A DNA stretch of 9,752 nucleotides from Flavobacteriales bacterium (lineage in GTDB: Bacteria > Bacteroidota > Bacteroidia > Flavobacteriales > Flavobacteriaceae): the NCBI GenBank assembly GCA_027065935.1, contig JAMONI010000239.1, forward strand, positions 1 to 9,752, read 5' to 3'. This document shows, piece by piece, positions 1 to 7,448 of the stretch (position 1 is the stretch's first letter; every line of letters begins with the position of its first letter). The position numbers and the translations under genes were made by a program. Under the pieces are notes generated by a model that ran no database searches, was not told the origin of the DNA, and saw only the letters and a list, made by a program, of their open reading frames with translations.

Positions 1-2
1 CG

Positions 3-374
3 GTTTTTGTCAAAGCCGTTAAAGAAATCACCTTCGACGATGCCCGGAAAATCCTCATGGGCGACGGTACCGCGGCCACCCGGTACCTCGAAAACAAAAC
101 CCGCACCGAATTGTATCAAAAATTCTACCCCGTCGTGCAACAGTCATTCAAAAAAGTAGGTGCCGACAAAGTGTGGAACCGAATTATCTCCCGATACAAC
201 CAAATCCCCTTCGTACAAAAAGTAAACCCCGACCTCAACGACTACGTAACCCAAGAAGCTCTGAAAGGCGTGTATAAAAAAATTGCCGACGAAGAAAAAC
301 GTATCCGAACCGACATAAACGCCCGCACCACCGAACTGATGAAAAAAGTTTTCGCTTTGCAAGACAAAAAGTAG
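3..374 (+). CDS. DUF4197 domain protein, C-terminal part (5'-truncated by window edge)
   Basis: The reading frame is open from base 3 to the TAG at 372-374, giving 123 visible residues; the start lies outside the window. The translation has the features I associate with DUF4197: a segment reading FDDARKILMGDGTAATRYL, then IPFVQKVNPDL followed by DYVTQEAL, and a charged C-terminus with the ARTTELMKKVF pattern. Family members are usually a little over 200 residues and exported, so roughly the C-terminal half is present and any signal peptide cannot be judged. The function of the family is unknown to me. The Met at base 57 is internal and is not a convincing start, because homologous-looking sequence continues upstream to the edge. 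The next gene starts 39 bases downstream on the same strand, so the two may be cotranscribed. Confidence 0.85.
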   Translation, partial: VFVKAVKEITFDDARKILMGDGTAATRYLENKTRTELYQKFYPVVQQSFKKVGADKVWNRIISRYNQIPFVQKVNPDLNDYVTQEALKGVYKKIADEEKRIRTDINARTTELMKKVFALQDKK

Positions 375-413
375 GAACGATTTTTGTTGTAAATTATATC
401 CAAAACCTTTTCA

Positions 414-1448
414 ATGAAGAAACTAATCGTATTATCGGTTCTCGCTACGCTTATTTCATGCAACAAACAAGAAGAAGGCATCGACATTAACACCTTGCAT
501 TTTAGCATAGAAACACCATACGGGACGCATTTTATCACCGGTTATGAAATACCCTTTACGGCGCGAGACAACAATGGCAACGACATTACACAATCCGTGG
601 ATTTTTTCATCAACGGAACCCCGGTACAAGGTAATACGCATGTCTTTCAACAACCCGGCAATTACACCGTTACCGCTCGGTGGAACTTAGGCGGCGGGGC
701 TGTTAAAGATGCCGACAATCAAATTACGGCCTCCGTAATTCATCCCCGACATAACACGTACGTGGTAATTGAAGATTTTACCGGAACATGGTGCGTCAAC
801 TGCCCGCGTGTTCAATATAAAATCGAACAACTTTTAGCCCAAAATACCGAGGTATATGCCGTAGCCATACACGACAAAGCCAACCAAACCGACCCCTTCC
901 ATTTCGACGGAGTGGAGGACCTCACCTCAACCTACAACATCGCCGGATATCCCACTCCCCTGCTCAACCGTGAAGAAGTATGGGACGAAGAAGTAGCTTC
1001 GGTAAACGCATATTTAAGCAAAACCAAACCCTTGGGGCTACGTGTGGAAAATACTTTTGACGGAACAAGCCTCAACCTGACCGTCAAAGTCCGGTTCGAC
1101 ATGGATTTGCAACGGGAAAATTACAAACTCGTCGTTTTCGCTTTGGAAAACGGCCTCCATGCCGATCAGGCCAATGCCACCAACTACTACGGCGGACAAG
1201 ATCCCATTCCCGACATGGAACACAATCACGTTCTGCGACACGCCTTCACTTCCGTACTGGGCGACGATATTCCCGCCAACCAATGCTTTTTTGACAATGA
1301 ATACACTTGGACATACTCGGGCGACATGCCTTCGCAAATAGAAGATTTCAACAATGCGGAATTCATCGCTTTCGTAGTACAAGGCGACCAAACCCCCGTC
1401 ATTGTCAACGCCAAAAAAGCTTCCGTAAACCAAACGGCCGACTACTAA
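414..1448 (+). CDS. Omp28-related outer-membrane lipoprotein with thioredoxin-like CxxC domain
   Basis: This is a 344-residue exported lipoprotein. Residues 1-16 form a short lipoprotein signal peptide ending in the lipobox LISC, with Cys16 as the lipidation site. It is followed by NKQEE, an acidic cluster like the export signals that send Bacteroidota lipoproteins to the cell surface. Residues ~25-110 look like an Ig-like or PKD-like beta domain. Residues ~115-205 look like a thioredoxin fold, with the redox pair Cys127/Cys130 in GTWCVNC and a cis-proline loop IAGYP ending at Pro180. The C-terminal ~140 residues carry the HNHVLRH motif (270-276) typical of the Omp28 family. The family is named after a Porphyromonas surface protein. 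Because both cysteines and the cis-Pro are intact, I infer a possible thiol-disulfide or redox role outside the cytoplasm, but the natural substrate is unknown. The ATG at 414 is the first start that gives a proper signal peptide. It lies 39 bases after the DUF4197 gene and 12 bases before the next gene. Confidence 0.85.
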   Translation: MKKLIVLSVLATLISCNKQEEGIDINTLHFSIETPYGTHFITGYEIPFTARDNNGNDITQSVDFFINGTPVQGNTHVFQQPGNYTVTARWNLGGGAVKDADNQITASVIHPRHNTYVVIEDFTGTWCVNCPRVQYKIEQLLAQNTEVYAVAIHDKANQTDPFHFDGVEDLTSTYNIAGYPTPLLNREEVWDEEVASVNAYLSKTKPLGLRVENTFDGTSLNLTVKVRFDMDLQRENYKLVVFALENGLHADQANATNYYGGQDPIPDMEHNHVLRHAFTSVLGDDIPANQCFFDNEYTWTYSGDMPSQIEDFNNAEFIAFVVQGDQTPVIVNAKKASVNQTADY

Positions 1449-1460
1449 AACAAATTGAAA

Positions 1461-4400
1461 ATGAAAAAAATCCTATTTAACCTCATCATGATATTCGGGC
1501 TTATACCCGAAGTGCAGGCGCAAGGATTCGGCTTCGGGCAAAACAAACCCATCTACAAAGATTTTAAATTTAACGTTTACGAAACCGAACATTTCGAGTT
1601 GTATGCCTACCTGCACAACGACACCATTCGCAACAAATTCCTTTACGACGCCGAAGAGTGGTTTTACAAGCACGGTCTTGTGATGCATCGCACGATTTTC
1701 GACGAAAAAATTCCCATGATTTTATATAACAACCACGCCGACTTTCAACAAACCACAGCCATCATGGGAAGTATCGGTGTGGGAACGGGCGGTGTAACCG
1801 AAGCACTCAAAACCCGGGTGGTAATGCCCTTGCGTCCTTCATACGGACAAACCAAGCACGTATTGGGACACGAATTGGTCCACGCCTTTCAATACACTTT
1901 TGTCAAAAACAGTCCGGAACTGTCATTTCAACACCTGGCCAACGTGCCTTTATGGATGGTGGAAGGCATGGCGGAATACCTTTCCATAGGGCGCACAGAC
2001 GCCCATACGGCCATGTGGATGCGCGACGCCGTGCTCAACGGCTTCTTTCCCACCTACAAAGATATGTTCAAACCCAAATATTTTCCCTACCGCTACGGTC
2101 AAAACTTCTGGGCGTTTTTCGGTGCCACCTTCGGTGACGACCAAATAGAACGCTACTACGGCGCTTCTTTACAACAAGGCCCCGAACGCGCTATGGACAG
2201 CTTATACGGCATTTCCATCGACACCTTTTTCGTTCGTTGGAAAACCGCCAACGAAAATTACTATAAAAAATTCCTGCCCGGACGCGATACGCTTCCCGTA
2301 GGGCAAGTCCTTTTCGATGATAAAAATGCCGGCACCATCAATATATCACCGTCCATTTCCCCCGACGGCACCAAGATGATTTTTCTTTCGGAAAAGCAAG
2401 TGATCAGCTTAGACCTGTATCTCGCCGATTTGAAAACCAAGAAAACCAAAATCATCGGGTCGAAAAGTTTGTCCAATCATATCGATGCCATCGACGCTTA
2501 CGAGAGCGCCGGCACGTGGTCGCCCGATTCCAAATACTTTGTGTTTATCATTTTCAAAAAAGGAAAAAACCAACTGGCCGTAGTGGATGTGGACAAAAAG
2601 AAAGTAACGGATACGTGGGAAGTGAAAGATTTGGAATCGTTCTCCAATCCCGTTTGGTCGCCCGACGGAAAATCCATTCTTCTGTTGGGACAAAAAGACG
2701 GCTATACGGATTTGTTTATTTACCACGTGGATAGCAAACGGGTAACCCGGTTGACCAACGATCCTTATGCCGAAATGACTCCTTCATGGTCGGCCGACGG
2801 AAAAAAAATCGTTTTTTCCACGGATTATTACTACTATAAACGAAATAAATATCCCACACACTATCATTTGGGCATTTTGGATATCGACACCCGTACCAAA
2901 ACCTATCCCGGCGTTTTTCCCGGTGCCGACAATCTCAACCCGGTTTTCGATAATTCGGGCGAAAACATTTATTTTCTTTCCGACCGCGAAGGATTCAGAG
3001 ATTTATATCGATACGAATTGACTTCGGGCAAAGTTTATCAGCTGACCAAATTCTTTACCGGGATTTCAGGAATCACCAAATTTTCACCCGCTATTTCCGT
3101 TAACCGGAAAACGGGAGAAATCGTTTACAACCTGTTTAACAAACATCAATACGCCATTTACCGGGCCAAGCCGTCCGATTTCCATCAAATCGAAGTAAAT
3201 CCGTCGGATGTGAGGAGAGAAGCCGCTTTATTGCCTCCGCCGGTCAATATTTCCACGGCGCTCAAACAATTGGCTCAAAAGAGAAAACCCAAATACGGCT
3301 TGGTGGATGCGATGATTGTCACTAAAATCGACAGTATTGATTTGGCGGTTAAAGAAAAACCCTACAAACCCAAGTTTAAGTTGGACTACATCAGCAACAT
3401 GGGTTTCGGGATGACCACTTCCATATACGGCACCGGAATGCAAGGCGGGGTAAATATGATTTTTAGCGATATGTTGGGCAAGAACTTGCTTTCGGCAGCC
3501 GTGTCGCTCAACGGCGAGATATATGATTTTGCCGCCATGGTGCTTTATTTCAATCAGGGTAAAAAACGTCAGGTGGGTGCTTACGCTTCGCATATTCCTT
3601 ATGTAAACTACTTGCAAGGAAGCGAAAAAATACAAATTGACGCCGATTATTATTATGTGTACAAATACTTTTTGATCAGGATGTTTGAAGACAAAATAGG
3701 TGCTTTTCGCTTGTTTCCGCTTTCCCGGACGCAACGTTTGGAAACCGGAGGCTCTTTTGCGCGTTATTCCTTCCGGATCGACAGTTATAATTACTACTAT
3801 CCTTACGACCCCAATACCAATACCATTTATCCGCAAGCGGTTTACTTCGACAGACAAAAAGAACCGTCACCCGGCGGGTTTAATCTGGGGGAAGTCAACG
3901 GTGCGTATGTGGGAGATAACAGCATTTTCGGGATGACCGCTCCGATGAAAGGGATGCGTTACCGTATCGGTTATCAAAAATATTTCGGTGCCGTCGGGTT
4001 CAGTACCGCCACGGTGGATTTGAGATATTATAAATATTTGAAGCCGTTTACTTTGGCTTGGCGTTTTATGCACATCAACCGTTTTGGCAAGAACCTAAAC
4101 AACAACATCATTTATCCGTTCTTTATCACTTACGAGTATTTTATTCGCGGGTATTCGTTCGATGTTTTATCGCGCTACGTGCAATACACCAATGAGAATT
4201 TGACGTTCAAAGACCTGATGGGTAATAAAATATTGGTAGGTAATTTCGAGGTACGCTTGCCGTTTACCGGTCCCAAGCGCTTGGCATGGATCAAATCGTC
4301 CTTTTTGTTTTCGGACCTGTCGTGGTTTGTAGATGCCGGTTGGGTATGGGAACCCGGAGATAAATTGAGTTTTGACGTGTACGGTGAGCCCGGCAAGCGG

Positions 4401-4541
4401 CGTCTTTGGGCTTCAACGGGTGTGGCTTTGCGTATCAATCTATTCGGACAAATCATCATTCAGCCTTATTTTAGCCGTCCGTTGACGCTCAAAGGATATG
4501 ACCGTTGGAGCTTCGGTTTGAATTTTTATCCCGGATTTTAA
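1461..4541 (+). CDS. Outer-membrane gluzincin peptidase - TolB-like propeller - surface-antigen barrel fusion
   Basis: The ATG at 1461 gives 1026 residues; an in-frame TTG at 1455 would add two, but the ATG starts the canonical MKK signal peptide. Residues 1-20 are the signal peptide, with likely cleavage at VQA-Q. Residues ~25-275 form a metallopeptidase domain with HELVH at 137-141 (two zinc-ligand histidines and the catalytic Glu138) and the third-ligand motif WMVEGMAEY around Glu168, as in Peptidase_MA-type gluzincins. Residues ~290-570 contain PD40/TolB-like propeller blades, visible as repeated SPDG-type turns (SISPDG, TWSPDS, VWSPDG, SWSADG, VFDNSG). Residues ~640-1026 are rich in alternating aromatic strands, include FIRGY (an Omp85/BamA-like RGY motif) and FVDAG, and end in a terminal Phe as barrel proteins do. 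I infer a membrane-anchored, probably surface-exposed zinc protease. Such fusions are often annotated as TolB or as a hypothetical protein. The substrate is unknown. The ABC-F gene follows after 27 bases. Confidence 0.85.
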   Translation: MKKILFNLIMIFGLIPEVQAQGFGFGQNKPIYKDFKFNVYETEHFELYAYLHNDTIRNKFLYDAEEWFYKHGLVMHRTIFDEKIPMILYNNHADFQQTTAIMGSIGVGTGGVTEALKTRVVMPLRPSYGQTKHVLGHELVHAFQYTFVKNSPELSFQHLANVPLWMVEGMAEYLSIGRTDAHTAMWMRDAVLNGFFPTYKDMFKPKYFPYRYGQNFWAFFGATFGDDQIERYYGASLQQGPERAMDSLYGISIDTFFVRWKTANENYYKKFLPGRDTLPVGQVLFDDKNAGTINISPSISPDGTKMIFLSEKQVISLDLYLADLKTKKTKIIGSKSLSNHIDAIDAYESAGTWSPDSKYFVFIIFKKGKNQLAVVDVDKKKVTDTWEVKDLESFSNPVWSPDGKSILLLGQKDGYTDLFIYHVDSKRVTRLTNDPYAEMTPSWSADGKKIVFSTDYYYYKRNKYPTHYHLGILDIDTRTKTYPGVFPGADNLNPVFDNSGENIYFLSDREGFRDLYRYELTSGKVYQLTKFFTGISGITKFSPAISVNRKTGEIVYNLFNKHQYAIYRAKPSDFHQIEVNPSDVRREAALLPPPVNISTALKQLAQKRKPKYGLVDAMIVTKIDSIDLAVKEKPYKPKFKLDYISNMGFGMTTSIYGTGMQGGVNMIFSDMLGKNLLSAAVSLNGEIYDFAAMVLYFNQGKKRQVGAYASHIPYVNYLQGSEKIQIDADYYYVYKYFLIRMFEDKIGAFRLFPLSRTQRLETGGSFARYSFRIDSYNYYYPYDPNTNTIYPQAVYFDRQKEPSPGGFNLGEVNGAYVGDNSIFGMTAPMKGMRYRIGYQKYFGAVGFSTATVDLRYYKYLKPFTLAWRFMHINRFGKNLNNNIIYPFFITYEYFIRGYSFDVLSRYVQYTNENLTFKDLMGNKILVGNFEVRLPFTGPKRLAWIKSSFLFSDLSWFVDAGWVWEPGDKLSFDVYGEPGKRRLWASTGVALRINLFGQIIIQPYFSRPLTLKGYDRWSFGLNFYPGF

Positions 4542-4568
4542 TATGGCTAAAACCGAAACGGACCTTGT

Positions 4569-6473
4569 ATGTTGATTTTAGACCGGGTAAGTGTCAGTTT
4601 GGGCGGGCATGAAATTTTGTCCGGTATCTCTTTATCGTTCAAAAACGGCGAAAAAACCGGCTTGACCGGAGTCAACGGAAGCGGAAAATCCACTTTGCTC
4701 AAGCTTATTGCGGGTGTTTTGGAACCTTCGGAAGGAAAAATCGTCCGGCCTAAAAATTTTACTACGGGCTATCTTGCGCAAGAAATGCATACCACGGGAA
4801 AACTTTCGGTTTTGGAAGAAACCTACAGGGCTTTTGACAAGTTAATGAACTTGGAAGCCGAAATGGCGAGGTTGGAAAAACAATTGTCGGAAAATTCGTC
4901 CGAAACGGAAAAGCTATCCCTGAAACTCAACGAATTGCTCGACCGCTACAAACTCCTGGGCGGTTATGACTACAAAGGCCGCACCGAAACGGTACTGAAA
5001 GGTTTGGGATTTTCACAAGATGATTTTGACCAATCCGTGGAAACCCTATCCGGAGGGTGGCGTATGCGGATTGAATTGGCCAAAATCCTGCTTCAAAAAA
5101 ACGATATGCTCCTTTTGGACGAACCGACCAACCATTTGGATATCGAAAGCATAATTTGGTTGGAAAATTTTCTAAAAAACTATCCCGGAAGCGTTCTTGT
5201 GGTGTCGCACGATCAAAGTTTTTTGGACAAGTTGACCCACCGGACCGTCGAATTGCGCAAAAACGGAAAATATTGGGATTTTCCCCTGCCGTATTCCCGC
5301 TTCACGGCGCACAAAAAAGAACTGATTGACAAAATCAACCGTGAAGCGGATAATAAAGAAAAACAAATCAAAGCCACCGAAAAACTCATTGAAAAATTCC
5401 GCTACAAAGCCACCAAAGCCAAATTCGCCCAATCCCTGATCAAAAAATTGGAAAAAGAGGGAGAGGTGGAAAGAATCGAAACGGATGAAAAAACTTTGAA
5501 AATAAAATTCAAGGCAAGCGGAAGACCCGGCAAAATCATATTCGAAGCCGAAAATTTGGGAAAAAGTTACGGAGCAAAAACCGTGCTGAAAAACCTTAAC
5601 TTTCTTGTTGCCCGAGGCGAGAAAATCGCCTTTGTGGGAAAAAACGGAACGGGCAAAACCACTTTGGCTTCACTGTTGGCCGGCAAAATAAACTATTCCG
5701 GAAAATTAACAACGGGCTACAACGTTCGTATCGGTTATTTTGCGCAAGAACAAGGCCGGACGCTAAATCCCGAAAAAACCGTTCTGCAAACCCTCGAAGA
5801 TGCGGCTACGGAAGAAACCCGCACCAAAGTGCGGGATACCGCCGGCGCTTTTCTCTTTTCCGGGGATGATGTGCATAAAAAGGTCAAAGTACTTTCGGGC
5901 GGAGAAAAAAACCGGTTGGCTTTAGCGGCATTACTTCTCCGGCCCTTCAACGTTCTCATCCTCGACGAACCTACCAACCACTTGGACATTCCTTCCAAAA
6001 ATATCCTCAAACAAGCCCTGAAAAGTTTTGACGGTACCTTGCTCATCGTCTCGCACGACCGGCATTTTCTTACGGAACTAACGGACAAAACCTGGGCTTT
6101 TGAAAACGGAACTTTTAAAGAATACCTCGGCGACGTAAATGAATTTTTGCAAAGCAGAAATTTAGCCGGCTTACAAGAACTCGAAAAATCGGGGCAAAAA
6201 AATAAATCCGCTAAGGCTAAAAACAAAAAAATCGATTACGAGACCCGGAAAACATTACGCAAGCAACAAAAACAACTAAAAAACAAACTGAACAAGCTTG
6301 AAGAGCAAATCGGAGAAGTGGAATCGCAAATAGCCGAAATGGAACGAACCCTGCAAAACAGTCCCGCCCAAGATGCCGATTTTTTCACTTCGTATGACCA
6401 AGCCAAAAACCGCCTCGACCGTTTGATGCGGGAATGGGAAGCGGTGATGACGAAATTGGAAGAACCGAAATAA
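4569..6473 (+). CDS. ABC-F family ATPase (ribosome-associated type, with C-terminal coiled coil)
   Basis: A 634-residue soluble protein with two complete ABC cassettes and no membrane segments, the usual size for ABC-F. The first cassette has Walker A GVNGSGKS (34-41), signature LSGGW (160-164), and Walker B LLLDEP (181-186) followed by TNHLD. The second has Walker A GKNGTGKT (357-364), signature LSGGE (442-446), Walker B LILDEP (463-468), and a switch histidine in SHD. Catalytic glutamates are Glu185 and Glu467. The linker between cassettes (~245-320) is Lys/Glu-rich and helical, matching the P-site tRNA interaction motif. Residues ~530-634 are a basic linker and a coiled-coil C-terminal domain like those of Uup or YdiF. 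ABC-F proteins bind the ribosomal E site and relieve stalled translation. I see nothing indicating an antibiotic-resistance subtype. The start at 4569 gives the usual MLILDRVSVSL opening. It is probably the last gene of the + strand unit and converges with the DCC gene 41 bases on. Confidence 0.93.
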   Translation: MLILDRVSVSLGGHEILSGISLSFKNGEKTGLTGVNGSGKSTLLKLIAGVLEPSEGKIVRPKNFTTGYLAQEMHTTGKLSVLEETYRAFDKLMNLEAEMARLEKQLSENSSETEKLSLKLNELLDRYKLLGGYDYKGRTETVLKGLGFSQDDFDQSVETLSGGWRMRIELAKILLQKNDMLLLDEPTNHLDIESIIWLENFLKNYPGSVLVVSHDQSFLDKLTHRTVELRKNGKYWDFPLPYSRFTAHKKELIDKINREADNKEKQIKATEKLIEKFRYKATKAKFAQSLIKKLEKEGEVERIETDEKTLKIKFKASGRPGKIIFEAENLGKSYGAKTVLKNLNFLVARGEKIAFVGKNGTGKTTLASLLAGKINYSGKLTTGYNVRIGYFAQEQGRTLNPEKTVLQTLEDAATEETRTKVRDTAGAFLFSGDDVHKKVKVLSGGEKNRLALAALLLRPFNVLILDEPTNHLDIPSKNILKQALKSFDGTLLIVSHDRHFLTELTDKTWAFENGTFKEYLGDVNEFLQSRNLAGLQELEKSGQKNKSAKAKNKKIDYETRKTLRKQQKQLKNKLNKLEEQIGEVESQIAEMERTLQNSPAQDADFFTSYDQAKNRLDRLMREWEAVMTKLEEPK

Positions 6474-6514
6474 CATCAACAAAGAAAACCCGGCAACGAA
6501 CACATGTCATTCCA

Positions 6515-6919
6515 TTAGGTAATAAACCTTTCTTTTAAATCCTCATCCGGAACGGGGCAGTTGTTTTTTGAAATAAACATTCTGCGCCGGGAAATAAAAT
6601 CATATATAAAATCCTTGAATTTCAACGGAAAAAGTTCCATAAGATAAGCTACCCACTTATAACGGGGAAGTTGAAACAAAATACGTTGCACGGCCATGCT
6701 TTTGATATAGACTTTTTCGTCGGGGGTTACCAATATAACGGATTGTGTTTCAAGTCCTTGAATCCGGTGTTTGACTAACAATTGTTTTCCCGCACCGGAC
6801 AAAGACGATACAAATACATACAAACGCCGGGTATCGCGTTTGGCAATGAACATCACGGTTCGGTTGCAAAAACCGCAAGTGCCGTCAAAAATTATATAAG
6901 CGGGCCTTTTATGTTTCAT
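6515..6919 (-). CDS. DCC family (DUF393) thiol-disulfide oxidoreductase-like protein
   Basis: A 134-residue protein of the usual DCC-family length with no signal peptide. It opens with the family motif FDGTCGFCN: Asp12, Gly13 and the redox pair Cys15/Cys18. It continues with the RD pair at 28-29, the beta-strand SVILV (60-64), the helix KSMAVQRIL (73-81), and a third conserved-looking Cys121 in NNCPVP. The family is thioredoxin-like and named for the DxxCxxC motif; its substrates are mostly undefined. Its ATG (6919-6917) overlaps the TGA of the upstream gene remnant as ATGA, so translation was probably coupled. It is the last gene of a - strand unit that includes an HTTM membrane protein, and DCC proteins are, as I recall, often found next to or fused to HTTM or DoxX-like membrane proteins. 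I infer that it supplies thiol or redox chemistry to that partner. No terminator is obvious in 6474-6514. Confidence 0.88.
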   Translation of the reverse strand: MKHKRPAYIIFDGTCGFCNRTVMFIAKRDTRRLYVFVSSLSGAGKQLLVKHRIQGLETQSVILVTPDEKVYIKSMAVQRILFQLPRYKWVAYLMELFPLKFKDFIYDFISRRRMFISKNNCPVPDEDLKERFIT

Positions 6920-7432
6920 TCCGGATGCAAACGGTTTATGTTTTTATCTTTGATTTCTTCAATTTCTCGCTTTTTATATTTTTCTCCGCTTTTTTTCCAA
7001 ATTACACAGAATCCCACAAATTTTTTATCGCCGTAAAATTTATTTTCATACAAAAACCCGGGAGTTTTGATTGAATAATCGTCGGTATCGGTTTTGAAAA
7101 CATCCTGCACGAATAGTTTGAGTCGGAAAGATTTTATGTTTCGGATTACGGAAAAACTTAGGTTTTGCATCGGGCCGTGATTGAAGATGCCGTCGTAACA
7201 CGGCGGAATCCAATCTTTTTTCATAAACGGAATAACCCGCTTGGCTCACTTTTAAAAAATATGCCCTTTTATGAGTTTCCAACTTAAACTTTCCCAAAGT
7301 ATCGCTAAGGTTGTCCGTAATAAACCCTCGAAATGAATCCAGTAGGACGATGTTGGCATTGGGTAAAGGATTCATAGCTTCGCCGGTTACTTTGCCCGTT
7401 ACTAATAAAAAACCGACAACAAACCTTTTCAT
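6916..7432 (-). pseudogene. Remnant of a CarboxypepD_reg / OMP_b-brl_3 outer-membrane barrel protein (internal deletion, frames disagree)
   Basis: Two short reading frames on the - strand are the two ends of one larger protein. From ATG 7432 the first ~72 residues read as a hydrophobic start followed by a carboxypeptidase-regulatory-like domain: GKVTGEAMNPLPNANIVLL, then FITDN, GKFKLE, FLKVS and GYSVYEK. This is how TonB-receptor-like OMP_b-brl_3 proteins begin. From about 7221, in the frame one base later, the sequence reads like the extreme C-terminus of the same kind of protein: DWIPPCYDGIF, LKLFVQDVF, then a final strand and a charged NINRL tail, ending at TGA 6918-6916. The expected several hundred residues of plug and barrel between them are absent. 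The join lies at a run of six A on the coding strand (7221-7216); removing one A would give a single 171-residue frame. I read this as a deletion that left the ends out of frame. A homopolymer sequencing error is an alternative for the frameshift but cannot explain the missing middle. Confidence 0.7.
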
Positions 7433-7448
7433 TATCGTGTAATTAAAG

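Noticed and set aside
375..413. Promoter in the gap before the Omp28-type gene
   Set aside because: T-rich sequence is present, but no spaced pair matching the Bacteroidota -33 and -7 elements could be found.
1455..1460. TTG at 1455 as the start of the peptidase fusion
   Set aside because: The ATG two codons later begins a standard MKK signal peptide; the extension adds nothing.
3228..3857. 209-codon open frame on the - strand
   Set aside because: It lies antisense inside the well-supported barrel region of the peptidase fusion, has no recognisable domain and no context; it is a coding shadow.
5735..6226. 163-codon open frame on the - strand
   Set aside because: Antisense to the second ABC cassette of the ABC-F gene, with Ser/Arg-rich sequence typical of a shadow frame.
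4569..6473. ABC-F gene as an antibiotic-resistance determinant
   Set aside because: The inter-cassette linker is of ordinary length and the C-terminal coiled coil fits the Uup/YdiF housekeeping type; the neighbours are not resistance or mobile genes.
7216..7221. Run of six A on the coding strand at the frame change, considered as a programmed frameshift site
   Set aside because: The required change is +1 (or -2), whereas A-rich slippery heptamers usually drive -1. The sequences on either side resemble widely separated parts of the parent family, so a deletion join is the simpler explanation.
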